From Catenaria anguillulae PL171 (taxonomy: Eukaryota > Blastocladiomycota > Blastocladiomycetes > Blastocladiales > Catenariaceae), in assembly GCA_002102555.1 (NCBI GenBank), contig MCFL01000017.1:420074-484073 (forward strand): 64,000 bases of DNA, given 5' to 3'. Positions 20,870 through 32,445 of this stretch are shown one piece after another. Made by a program: the position numbers and the translations under genes. The notes under the pieces were generated by a model. That model was not told where the DNA came from. It worked only from the letters and a program-made list of their open reading frames with translations, and ran no database searches. Position 1 is the first letter of the stretch, and the number at the start of each line of letters is the position of its first letter.

Positions 20870-23800
20870 ATGTCTGCCCCACTGTCTCCATCCAAGGGCG
20901 TGGTCAACCATCCGCCTCTGCCGGCGCAAACAGCTCCGCCCACCGTCATGGGCGTCTACTATCGCGAGCACACGCTGTATCCTGTCCATCACAAGCTTGG
21001 CCGAAACATTGTCCTCTTCAACAAGACGGTGGGCGTGATTGCCCCACCAGATCATAGAGGGTGCATCAAACTCGAGCCACATGCAGAGTACATTCCAGAG
21101 CGAAATGACTCTGAAAGACTGAAAAAGGCATGTTTTTGCCATGTGTTCATGTCGAAACATTCAAGCTGATTGCCTGACGTGCGCAACTGTCCAATGTAGC
21201 TCGTTGACGACGCCCGCCGTGCAGCCAAGCACTCATCAAGCAATGGTGGTAGCAAATGGACCTCTCGTGTCTCTGGGTCACTAAGCAACTTGACCATTGG
21301 CCGGCGCAGGTCCTCGGCCACCTCCTTCAACGGCAAGACCATTTCCCGCCGCGCGTCCGGTTTGGCACTCACCGACAGCAACACGGGCCACGCGACCCCG
21401 CCGACAACTGCATCGGCGGATGCACTCACACAATCCGCCCGTGAACTCACGGTCCCTGGTGAAGCCGGCGGAAGCATCAGCAATTTCTTTGGCACGATCC
21501 GCGGCCGACGCAGGTCCAACGAGAGCACCAATAGTATTGGCGCCACGGGAGCCGGTACCCCACAATCTCGGCCGCGGTCGCATTCACAAGATCGAACGCA
21601 GGCCGGTGGAATCGTGAATGTTCTCAAGCAGCAAAGTGCCGACCACTTGACCAGGAACGCGTCAGGATTGTCGGCCGTATCCAACGGGTCGTTTGCGGTC
21701 GACGAGAATGACGGCGATGAAGAGGATGAGGAAATGTCGCTCGAAGACTTTCTCAAGGGCGCATCCAAGTTCAAGTCGACTCCAAACGTGAATGGCGGGC
21801 CAGACTTTGCGCCGCCTCAGATACCTGGTGTGGGTGCAGGTGGGGCGGTTGCGGCTGCAGCTTCGGCCAACTTGGGATTTGTCCCTGCGAGTAGAACAAT
21901 GTCGCCCGTGACCCCCATTTCCGAGGACTGCGAAGCACATGGCCCAGCGCCCGTGACCGAGATTGTGGATGTGGCCATGTTTGGGTCGTTGATTATGGTG
22001 ACGGATGGTAGGCCCGGGACGGTGTGGGTCAATTTGCACGCAGGGCATGTGCATTTGTACTCGGATCCCAATGTACGTCGACGGCATTCAATCACACTCT
22101 TGGCACGGTCATTTTCTTTCCCACTCACTCATTCGCACATCCTATCTCCGTGGCAAAAACACAGCTTCGACACCTCGTCGACTCCATTGCAGTCGCCGAC
22201 AACTGCCTCGCCATGCCCGACGCTCGACCGGGAGCCGACCCGGGTGCTTTCCATGTCTTGCAAGATGACATTTGCTTTGCGCTTGTGGCAAAAACTCGTG
22301 ATGAGATGCTCAACTGGGTCAGCACCATCAACACGGCGACCTTGGCCCACGTCACGTCCAACATTTTGCAAGCAACCAGCAGTTCCCAGTTCGGCACGCA
22401 GACGTCAAGTTCGTCCGCTGCCACCGAAAATACGTGCGATTATCGCAAAGAATATGAAGAAATTGTAAAGTCTTTTGACTTGGTGGAGCTGGCAAGAGTC
22501 AAGCTGCCGCCATCGTCACCGACGTCCGCTTCCAAGATGCTGTCAAGCGCCAGCAGCATTGCAGCGCCCACTGGACCTGGCAGCGAAAAGCCCGTGGGTG
22601 TCCCTCGCTCGGCCGCCATCGCGGAACGGTTGAAGCAGCTCCGCCAGGATCATCGTATCAGTATGCTCCGGCAAACCGTCATGACCGACATGTCCAACTT
22701 GGCCGTCAACGAAGCCGCCAACACGCACTTGCGGCGACTGTCTATCCCAACGATTACCGATCAAGAGAACGAAGACAGTCCAAATGCCAGCCCACTTCCG
22801 AGTCCTTTGCCGGCTGATGCGATCACAATACAAGCGGACCCGCAGCCCCCGAGTACACCAATCAAGAATGCTGATGCCGCAACTCCAAGCCCGAGCGGAG
22901 CACCTGTCAGCGAAGAGTTTCATGCAGATCGAATCAATGCCCAATCCACCTCGCCCGTTCGCGACGTCGGCATTGTTCAAACCACCATTGAAGGCATCGG
23001 CGCCAGCATTCCAAGGTCCATGCCGCCGCTCAAATTGTCGACGGCTGCATCTTCCTCTTCGTCTTCGCCTCCCGGTCCTATCATTACCACACTGGGAATG
23101 CCCCCAAGTCCATGCTCGGTCTCATCCTTTCCCTCGTCTCCCATCATCACGACCTTGGAGCCGCCCTCCCGCCGCATGTCCGCAGACCGCTCTTCCATTC
23201 GCTCAACCGACACGGGAGCATCATCGCTGACCTCACCATCATCGTTCGACAACCCGACCCAACTCCCCGTTCCCAACGCCCCGCTGCTGCGCCGAAGCAA
23301 CGAGTCTGCGGACAGCACATCGTCCACAGGCACGGGAGGCAATGACGCTGGCGCACACATCACGTACGCCTCGCTCGACAAGCTTGTAGAGCGACTGGCG
23401 TGTGACCTGCCCTACGATCCAAAGTACGTCGACACCTTTCTCATCGGGTACCGCCACGTTGCTCCTGCGCCGGCCGTGCTGGACAAGCTGTTTGCGCGCA
23501 TGTACTGCGTGGCGCCGTCGGGTGCGGGCGACGACGAGCTCAAGTTTGTGGCCATGTGGCGGCCCGTTGTTCGCCTGCGTGTGGTGGCTGTGCTCAAGCA
23601 CTGGGTTGAGCGGTACTGGTGCGATTTTCTGTTGGATGCGAGTGCGAGGGAGCATTTGGACGAGATGCTGCAGGCCATGGAGAAGTTTGAGCCTGAGGAT
23701 GACGAGGTTGGGGTTGTGGCGAGCGAGCAAAGAGCGTATCTCGCTCGTCTGGCAAAGCTGATTCGTAAAATGGTCGTTGTGCAGCAGACAAAGGCAAACA

Positions 23801-24976
23801 CGACAATGACAAGTTCCGCCCCGCAGTTGGCCGACAGTGGCGGGAGCAAGGGCGTCGAAACGCCCATGAAACATCCGCCGCCGTGCGATTTCTTGGACCT
23901 GGACCCCGTTCATATCGCGGTGCAGTTGACGGTGATGGAGTTTAAGCGGTTCAAGTCTGTGCGGCCGATTGAGTGTGTGCTGAACTTGTGGGCAGACACC
24001 AAGGATCCCGCGGTTCAAAAGGAGTTGAGGGCATTGACAGAGATGGTGTCATCGTTCAATCAGGTCCGTATGTCTTTTTTCTTTATTGTGACTTGTCCGC
24101 ACCAACCACGCACTGGCTGACGCGCGTCTCACACACGCAGGTATCGTACTGGGTCGCCACCGAGATTTGCACGCAGCCCGAATTGCCCAATCGAATCAAG
24201 GTTGTTGAACGCATGATCAAAATTGCCAAGGTGTGTCCTCAGCTTTCTACATATGGCGGGATTCTCACGTAGCTGACCAACCTGCTTACACTACGCAGAT
24301 TTGCAAACGCGAGCGCAACTATAACACATTGGTCGCTATCATTGCGGGTCTGTCCAATTCGGCTGTTCTCCGCCTCAAGCAAACATGGGAGGGCGTCCAA
24401 GACAAGTATAGGCAAAAGTTTCAAGATCTTGAAGACTTGGTTTCGCAGAATCACAACTTCAAGAATTATCGCCACATTCTCGACACTATGGAGCACGAGG
24501 GATGGCGGTACCCGTTTGTCCCGTTCTTTGGTCTCTTCTTGAAGGACCTCATGTTTTGGAACGAAAACGCCAAGCTCAATGATGCGGGCCAGATCAACTT
24601 TTCAAAGCTGCGGTCCATTGCACGGTTGGTTCAGGATCTGAGGCGGTGGCAGCAACACGATTACGTCCCGTCGCCGGGTCTGGTGGTCCAGCAGAGTGGG
24701 AACTCCCAGCCGTCGTCACCTTCGACCATGTCGTCGTCGCTGATTCCTGCCTCGGCCATTCCTTCGTCGTCTGGTGCAAGTTCCCAGTCCCATGGCGTAC
24801 CAGAGCTGGTTGAAAAGTACTGCAAGAACTTGCGCGCACTCAAGGAGCAGAACATCTATAAGTACAGTTGCTTATGTGAGCGCAAGGCCGGTACTGGGGC
24901 GGGAGACAGTGTGAGGTTAATTGAAAAGTGGGCATCACAGACGACGGGGGACAAGGTGAGCGGGAAGGGTCGATAG
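20870..24976 (+). CDS. Ras guanine-nucleotide exchange factor with PH-like domain
   Basis: Five exons: 20870-21127, 21200-22072, 22165-24063, 24141-24230 and 24299-24976; 1265 residues. The first intron starts with GC (AAG|GCATGT) because no GT donor keeps the frame. Residues 1-86 form a compact block I do not recognise (VYYREHTLYPVHHKLG). A PH-like domain spans about 338-435 (FGSLIMVTDGRPGTVWVNLHAG ... DMLNWVSTI-type end). The RasGEF N-terminal domain starts near 777 (ITYASLDKLVERLACDLPYDPKYVDTFLIGYRHV), and the catalytic CDC25 domain covers about 951-1180, including FLDLDPVHIAVQLTVMEF, NYNTLVAIIAGLSNSAV and PFVPFFGLFLKDL. The protein should load GTP on Ras-type GTPases at the membrane. Long Ser/Thr/Pro linkers suggest phosphoregulation. 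Confidence 0.92.
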
Positions 24977-25574
24977 ATTGTTGTAGCGTTGGTGTTGGCA
25001 CTTGTCTGCCTTCATTTCTCTTCGAGTCTGTTGGGCTGTTTTTCTCTCGTGAAACCTCACAGTAACTTTTCGTTTTGTGTACCCGTTGAATTCGGTATTC
25101 TTCTCCGTTGTAGACTATAATACTTGTCCGTCCGCCAGACTTTCTGCGTGGACGATACGATTCACGCAAACTTGTGCAGAAGCGGTTTCTTCACACGGCT
25201 TGGCCATCGCTTGGGAGAAGGAGTCACAAGCAACGTGAGCACCTGTCCGTCATCCGTCATTTGGCACCAAAGGGTGAGTGAGTTGGAAATGGGTTCAAAT
25301 GGGTGTTCGAGTCAATTGCGATGGGCGAGGACAAAGGCCAGTGTGCCATATCGCTCATGGGCCCGCTCATTTGTCCGTGAATGACGGACGAGCCAGGTGT
25401 ATAGTTAGCCGCCATGTTCCCACCAAAGTCACGTCCCATTGTCTGCACCTTGCTTGGTTTCTCATCTCTCGCTCCCCAACAGCAAGCAACATTTATTAAT
25501 ACGTCCATGTTCATGCATTGTTCACACAAAGCGTAAATCAGCCTATAGCACCGTCAAGTTTCCAATTCGCCAAC
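24977..25574. other. Intergenic, no gene seen
   Basis: About 600 bp between two plus-strand genes with only short frames. The phrase near 25291-25320 (GGTTCAAATGGGTGTTCGAGTC) superficially resembles a tRNA B box but lacks the rest of a tRNA. Confidence 0.5.
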
Positions 25575-26711
25575 ATGCAATCGACACTCACCCCTGAATC
25601 TTTGACCGAGTCGGTGGCGAACCCGACCGTTGGCGCCGCCGCCGCCGTTCTTGCAACTTCTTCGGATGCGACCGTGTCGGCCACGGGCGCCAAGGGCTTT
25701 GGCGCCATCAAGTCGCTGTGTGTGTTCTGCGGGTCGAGCCCTGGGGATAGGCCCGAGTACATTGCTGCCGCCGAAGGTGTGTGTTCCCAGTTGTTGACTC
25801 CTTTCATGTGCAACCAAATGTTGAGTATCGCTGATGATGGGTTCCAACTTTCCAGAAATTGGCCGTACTCTTGCTCAACACAATGTCCGACTCGTGTATG
25901 GTGGTGGAAACGGAGGATTGATGGGCGCTGTTGCTCGTTCCTGCCACGCCGTATGTTCCGTCTCCGTCCTTGACACACTCGTCGGCAAAGCCAAACTGAC
26001 ACTGCCGATCTCGTCATTTGAACCAGGCTGGCGGCAAAGTCCTCGGTATCATCCCAACGGCGCTCGCTGCCTTTGCTGGCGAGCTGATTGGCGAAACTAT
26101 CATGGTTGAAGACATGCATGTGCGCAAGCAACTCATGAACCAATACGTATGTGCTGTGACCGACTTGACGTTGTCTTGTGCGCCTCGGCTCCGCCCTCAC
26201 TAACCGTTTTGGCCCATGCGTCTCGCCCCTACCTCGTTGACAGAGTGACGCCTTCCTCACCCTTCCCGGAGGCATTGGCACCGTTGAGGAGCTCATGGAG
26301 ACAGCCACCTGGGCCCAACTCCACATCCACTCCAAGCCCGTCATCGTCCTCAACCAGTTCGAGTTTTACACGCCGCTCCGCACGTGGATCGAAAACGCAG
26401 TCAACTCAAAGTTCTTAAGCGAGCAAAATTCGACCATCGTAACCTTCTGCCCATCGGTCGCCGAAACCTTGTCGACGCTGGCGCAAATTGGGCAGGCGAT
26501 GGACCGCGGCGAGTTTCTCAAGAGCGAGTGGGAAAAGAATGGCCGGCCGTTTGTGTTCAAGTGGGACGGTCCTGCGGGCATGTTGCAGCGCGGTGATGAC
26601 TTGAAGCACTTGGTTGAGATTGACGGCATTGTGCGTCCGGCGCTGGGATCGGAGACGACGAATGCCGCCAAGAAGCAACAGGATTCTGCGCTCAATTTGT
26701 CCAAGGTTTGA
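25575..26711 (+). CDS. LOG-family cytokinin riboside 5'-monophosphate phosphoribohydrolase-like protein
   Basis: Four exons, 25575-25776, 25856-25950, 26027-26146 and 26244-26711, give 294 residues. The fold is plain: LCVFCGSSPGDRPEY at the start of the Rossmann core, RLVYGGGNGGLMGAVA, VLGIIPTAL, and the signature LPGGIGTVEELMETATWAQL (PGGxGTxxE) with its catalytic glutamates. The arginine in MVEDMHVRKQLM is also in place. LOG proteins cleave nucleoside 5'-monophosphates such as AMP or N6-modified AMP into a free base and ribose 5-phosphate. The 45-residue N-terminal extension is Ala/Ser/Thr-rich and may be a targeting or disordered segment. The gene converges on ADE4, with 284 bp between their stops. 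Confidence 0.92.
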
Positions 26712-26995
26712 TAGGGGAAGATTGTAATGCCTTGCCCGTCACCTGCATTATGTACCTAGTTTCAATTTTGTATCTTGTACAAATCGTTCACGCCATCGGG
26801 AATACTCAATTCATTCATTCACTCTCGAGTTTCACTTGTGACTTTTTCATATGCACGACCAGATATAGTAATTTTATTCATATCAATGTGCCTATAAATC
26901 ATAGAAGAAGTTACGAAAGGAGAGAGAGGACCAATAAATGCGAGGGACGGCCAAAGAACACAACACAAGACATTCCTCAACTAACGGACAACAAT

Positions 26996-28659
26996 TCAAT
27001 AGCCATGGTACTGGTTGTGCAAACCAGGCTGCTGCTCACTACTTGGCGAACCGTTGCCGGAACTGCCATTGACCGTGATGGGCCCATTGACCTTCTTCTC
27101 CTTCGCGGCATCCGACCGGGCCGCCTCGAGCTCGGCCAGGTATTCGGCCGTCACATCGCCCGTGATATAGCACCCGGTAAACACACTGGTATCAAACCGG
27201 TCCAACTTGTCATTGAACTTGCGCACACTGGCCTCCAAATCCTCCAACGTCTGATAAATCATCTCGTCGGCACCAATCAACTCGGCCACCTGGTCTTCCG
27301 TGTGGCCATGCGCCACCAGCTCGGCCACGGTGGGCATGTCGATTCCGTACACATTCGGGTACCGCACGGGCGGCGCGCAACTGGCAAAGTACACTTTGCG
27401 CGCCCCGGCATCCCGGGCCATTTGTACAATCTCGCGCGACGTTGTTCCACGCACAATTGAGTCGTCGACGAGCAGCACCACCTTGTCTTGGAACTCGAGT
27501 GGCATGGCATTGAGTTTGCGGCGAACGGACTTGGCGCGCAACGACTGCCCGGGCATGATGAATGTACGGCCAATGTACCGGTTCTTCATGAGGCCCTCGC
27601 GGAACGGCTTGTTGAGAACCAAGGCCGTTTCCATGGCGGCCACGCGCGACGTGTCGGGGACCGGAATCACGACATCAATGTCGTTGTTGGGCCCGAGCTT
27701 GCGCACGACTTGATGTGCCAGGGCCTCACCCATGGCCAGGCGCGCCTTGTACACCGACACACCGTCCATGATGGAATCCGGACGCGCAAAGTACACGTAT
27801 TCGAAAATGCAAGGCGTGAATGGCCTAGGCGGACTGACGAGTGACCGGCGCGCAAACGAGCCCGTCTTGGTGATGATGATGGCCTCGCCGGGACCCAGAT
27901 CGTGCACGTCGCGGTACTCGAGCGAGTGCAAGGACACGGACTCGGAAGCAACCATCCAATCAAACGCGCCGGGAACCGTGGCTGACGGCCGCTTGCCAAA
28001 GACGCAGGGGCGGATACCGTTCGGGTCGCGGAAGGCGATGAGGCCAAATCCAGCGAGCATGGCGACACACGCGTAGCCGCCGCGGACTTGGGTGTGAAGC
28101 GTGGCGATAGCAGTGAACAAGTCGTCCTCGTCGATGCGGATCTTGCCTGTGCGTTGCAGATTGTCGGCGAGCATGTTGAGCAGGAGCTCAGAGTCGGAAT
28201 CAGTGTTCATGTGGCGATGGGCGACCGTGTCGAGGAATTCGCGCAGTTCGTCGGCGTTGGTCAGGTTGCCATTCTTGATTCAGTCACGGTCAGCATTGAC
28301 AACCAGGCATATGACCCATACGACAGACATTGATGAGGTAAGCGTACATGCGCCAGCGAAATGCCGTACGGCGAGTTGACGTAAAACGGCTGTGCCTCCG
28401 ACATGCTCGATCCGCCCGCTGTCGGGTACCGCACATGCGACACGCCCATGTACCCTCGCAAGTTGCGCAGCGTATCCGCCGAAAACACATCGCGCACCAT
28501 GCCATTGCCCTTGCACTGGAACAAGCGGCCCTTTTCGCCACACGTGATGATGCCCGCTGCATCTTGGCCGCGGTGCTGCAGAATGCCGAGCGCTTCGCAG
28601 ATTTCGGCCGAGGCGTGCGCCGATTGGTCGGCGAGGAGGAGTCCGACAATGCCGCACAT
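26996..28659 (-). CDS. ADE4: Amidophosphoribosyltransferase (purine biosynthesis, step 1)
   Basis: Exons on the minus strand are 28659-28348 and 28273-26996 around a 74-bp intron (GTACGC...TCAAG); 529 residues, close to the usual 500-530. The enzyme transfers glutamine amide nitrogen to PRPP, the committed step of de novo purine synthesis in the cytosol. Cys2 (MCGIVGLL) is the N-terminal nucleophile of the glutaminase domain, followed by [11 protein letters not shown] and, across the splice, ISLAHNGNLTNA. The phosphoribosyltransferase domain carries [28 protein letters not shown] and the PRPP loop [15 protein letters not shown]. The tail is Gly/Ser-rich. The start is fixed by the required Met-Cys. 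Confidence 0.96.
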
Positions 28660-29371
28660 GGTTTGTGGTTGAACGCAGATCGCAGGTTGCAGGAGAAATC
28701 AACGTGGAGGACCGGGGGCGGCAGACAAGGGTGGTCGAAGAGACGGGCGGGCGGTTCTTGTCTTGTTGTTGGATGCTCGAGAGATTCCGAGACGGCTACG
28801 GCTGGACGCTGCTTACGTAGTGTTATTGGGCGTCGAAGCGATGCTGGATTGTTGAGGTGGGAAAGAGAGGCGAGCGTATAAGCTCCCGCCGATTGCAATT
28901 GTCGAGTGACAGTGGGAGTGCGGGCAAGGCCGAATACCGGACGGGATGATGGTGGGCCGGCGTGGAACGGATGGGAAATCTATCATGGCGAAAGTGTGGG
29001 TAGGCGGAGACGCGACGCAACCGGCAGACACGAAAAGACCCGAGAGGCGCCGCCCGCCGTCAGCCGCCGAATTGCTCCGTTTTTGAAGCTGATCTGCGAT
29101 CAGCTCTCACCAAGTGCACGTGTTCTGTATCCATGAAGACATGGTCGCGTCGGGGCTGTTCGCACTGGCAATGGGCACTGCCGTCGCTCCTCGCTCATCC
29201 CTGTCAGGGGCTGTGAATACTGACCGAGGTTTATGTGTGAGTGTCTCGATTGCGGGCTGTGGCTGTGCGGAGTTTCTGTTGCTCAGATCCGTGTGCATTG
29301 TCTGATCCAATCCACTCAAACACGTCCATTTCGCGAGACATTCATGTACTCAAAACTGTGCACAATCGGAA
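28660..29371. other. Intergenic, no gene seen
   Basis: About 700 bp upstream of ADE4 that should contain its promoter. Pyrimidine/purine-rich patches occur, but no element can be named and no gene is supported. Confidence 0.5.
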
Positions 29372-30352
29372 ATGGAGAGAGGTAATCTCAGCAAAAGCGA
29401 CGGGCAAATTAGGATTTCCACCATTCAAGTTTGGTTCCTGTTCCTCTTTGAGCGCTTGCTTGAGGAGGCGAGGCTGGTCGTCCTTGCCTACATCCACAGG
29501 CATGCCAAATCCGTCAAACATGCGCAAAACCTCGATTGGCCTGTTGCTCCCGCAGCTGGCGACAAAAAAATGTAATAAGTTTCGACTTGATGCGCTGGCG
29601 AACCACTTGCACGCCCAAGAGCCATGCCAACGCTTCGATATTCCCCGCGGAAATGGCGGAGTACATGGCCATGTCCAAATCCATCGTTGACCTGCCATCA
29701 TCCGACCGGTTGCGAAACAGCCACTGGATAGCCCAATTTGCCTGCCTTCGCCGCAATGTAATCGCACATTCCAAACGTACGGTTGTCGAGCGCTGGCTTA
29801 AACACTGGTCGATATTCTTGTAGGATGAGCAATTGGCCAACCGTGAGTGCGATCCCCCACACGTCTTGCCTCGCAGTTGTGTCAGTCAAGCAGCCAAGCT
29901 TCTTCAACCAATCCAAGCGGCCAAAAGCAGCAAGAGTCGCTGGGTCGCGGGGAACCGTACGCATGCCCGCGACATTGGCAAGGTCAGAATTTCCATCGAC
30001 AATAAACTTGTATGCAACACTCTTGTTTCACCATGCAACACACCCTGTTGCCCTGCTAAAGCGGCATCCGAAATGGCCGCTCGAGTGAGAATCGAAGTTC
30101 CAACCCTGATCCACCAAACCATTCCAACACTGCGACATGCCCGTTCTTGCTCGCCTCATCGCCTCATCAAGTGTTGGAGGACTCGCAAAAGAGCGGCCAT
30201 TTGGTCAACAAGCAAAGGCTTCGAGCGAGAAGAGAAGCGAGTGTCGAGCTGGAAGCCATGACGGTAAATGACAACAAGTTGTTTGTGATTTCGCGGGCGA
30301 AGGCGAGGATTTCCTCAATGAAGGCGAGCGGGAGGGTTGGCATGTTATGCAT
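29372..30352 (-). pseudogene. Decayed ankyrin-like gene, copy 1
   Basis: The minus strand starts like a family member (MHNMPTLPLAFIEEILAFAREI, the usual 'LPL..IEEIL' opening) but the frame soon ends, and recognisable pieces continue in other frames: a block with AFGRLDWLKKLGCL at about 29890-29940 and one with AISAGNIEALAWLLGVQVV at about 29640-29700. The parts keep the order expected of helical ankyrin-like repeats, with at least two frame changes that no intron of the local type explains. It lies next to a second, similarly decayed copy. A rapidly evolving gene with unusual splicing is the alternative. Confidence 0.6.
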
Positions 30353-30593
30353 GTAATCAGGGGATGTACATAATTGTTTTTGTCAAAAGTAATGTGTGAA
30401 TGGCAGGATGTTGCTCAGCAGGAGAGAACGAAAAGATCTTTCGTTGGTCTCTCTGTCGTCTGCCTACATATTGACGCTAAGGAACCGATACCAGAAAAAC
30501 AACTGCGAAAAAAAAGATTGAGACGATTTTGGTGCACAACAGACAAAAGAGCACAAGAGGAAGAGAAGAGCTACAACCAATCGACCAATCGAC

Positions 30594-31960
30594 TTACATT
30601 AAGTGGTCTGCAAGATAACACTCCCACCACTCAACAGCCTCCAGTTTCCCATACTGGATCGCTTGCTCAATTATGTCGTCCACTTGCTCCTGCGACAGAT
30701 CCTCGAATACCCCATGCACTTCGAGAATGTCCAAGGAACCAGCCAGCCGCTCGTCATACATGCCGTTGCGATTGTTGTCGATGTCGGTTGGCTTGCCGCA
30801 CACGAAACACTTGTAGGCGGCGCACTTGCTCCACCACCTGACACATGACAGTGGCCCATTGCAACGTCATCTGCAATGGCGACTGGAGTGAATCGAGCTT
30901 GAGCCCATATGCGCCAAATCATTCCGGCTTGCCTGGTCAAGCGCCCGATACGTGTAGGTCATGGCGCCCTGATTCATGATCCACCAATCCAATACGGCAC
31001 CGTGACCATGCTCGGCAGAAGCATCAACACACGATCCCGAAGTGTCTTGCTGAGGTAGCAGAATGCGGGCCTTTGATGCCCATTGCAAGATGCGCACATG
31101 ACCACCACGGCTTGCACTGTGCCAAACCATGGACCAATTGAATCCCGGCTGCTGGTGAGGCCCGAACGCCTCCATCAGCCAATTGGGTATGTCCACGTGC
31201 CCCGATTCGCACGCACTGCTGACAACATCGTACCGAAAGGAGCCCCAAGCATCTGCATCATCCACATGGTTGTGGAACCATTCAAGAACGGTAGATGGCC
31301 ACTCGATCCAATCGCGCAGCTGACCAGCATGTGGGTGACAATGGTGAAACCCTGCGCATGCCACCAATCAAGGACTGCAACGTGTCCATTTGCTGCCGCT
31401 GCCGCAAGCGCCTCCGGCGAGACAGAGTCGAAATCCAAGCCGGCAAGCTTGAGCCAATTGAGAAAGTCGATGTTGCCCGATGCAAAAGCCGCTTCAGCGA
31501 CACGTAACTCGAAGAACAGGCCCTCTCCCCTGCCGAGCAATGGCTTTACAATGCGACCAGAGTAAAACCTTGCGGCGAGATGCAAGTCGTCTCCACGGTC
31601 AATGGGCATTTGCTTAGCCAACCAATTGATGAGTGCGAGCACCAGATCAGATTTGTGAGAGCGGTCGAATGTAGGACCGGAGCATTGCACAAGGACGGAT
31701 TGAACAGCCTGCGGAACGAGACGGTGAGGAAGGACTCGCAAGAGAGCAACGAGCTCTTGCTGGTTCAGCGGGGTGGTGCGCGAGGTGAAGCGAGTGACGA
31801 GCGAGGAGATGCCGTTGTGTCGCCTTTGGACAAGTTGTGTGTGGATGTTGGGAGTGATGGCGAGGACTTGCTCAATGACCGAAATGGGAAGGGCCGGCGG
31901 CGGGCGTTGTGTTGTGGAGCGGGCGGCATGTCGAAGGACAATGATGGCCTAACGACGGGA
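30594..31960 (-). pseudogene. Decayed ankyrin-like gene with 'VLDWW' repeats, copy 2
   Basis: On the minus strand an opening block (LPISVIEQVLAI, about 31900) is followed by ankyrin-like repeats of the type 'A..GHVAVLDWWHAQG' (about 31360-31400), 'ACESGHVDIPNWL', 'GGHVRILQWASKA' and 'EHGHGAVLDWWIMN', then a Cys-containing segment (WWSKCAAYKCFVCGKP, about 30790-30840) and a stop at 30594. The repeats are spread over different frames and the opening block has no in-frame ATG, so at least three disruptions are present. The repeat type, about 30 residues with a conserved Asp-Trp-Trp, is one I associate with lineage-expanded families of early-diverging fungi. Function unknown; probably dead. Confidence 0.65.
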
Positions 31961-32445
31961 CTGATGGAGTGAATGGCGAGGAGGCAAGAAGTGGGGCGTT
32001 GATTTTGCTGTGGGTTGGGTGCATTGAATGCGATCATTCATGGCCGGGAATAAGTTGTTGTGTACGAGATAAATAATACGAGTGCAAGTGGGATCCCATC
32101 TGCCCTGTCCGCACCGGCCTGCGTTTCCAGAAGGCTGACACGGCCGACAACCGCCGGTGCGCTTGCCCGGCGAGCGTAAACATATGCAGGTCGATGCATG
32201 AAAGGAGGATGTGCGTACCATCCAGTCAAGCAAGTAAGACTCGGAGGCGGCAAAGATTCGGGCCGATTCTCCCGAGAAATTAAGTTACATTTCAATCGTC
32301 GGCGCGTGAGCTCTTTGTCTTTTGTCTCGCACGCTCATAACCACACAGTCTGGAATCGAGTGCCCATATCCGTACAAAAGGACTGCCGCTCCCTCGCATG
32401 CATTGCAGCTCCAGCATCCGCATCGGCATGCATTCATCCATCACA
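31961..32445. other. Intergenic, no gene seen
   Basis: This stretch separates the decayed ankyrin-like copy from the LYC1-like gene and should hold the promoter of the latter. No other feature was recognised. Confidence 0.5.

Noticed and set aside
25291-25320. tRNA B-box-like phrase
   Set aside because: No acceptor stem, D arm or anticodon arm around it.
25538-26353. 271-codon minus-strand frame
   Set aside because: Antisense of the LOG-family gene, which has clear motifs and spliced exons on the plus strand.
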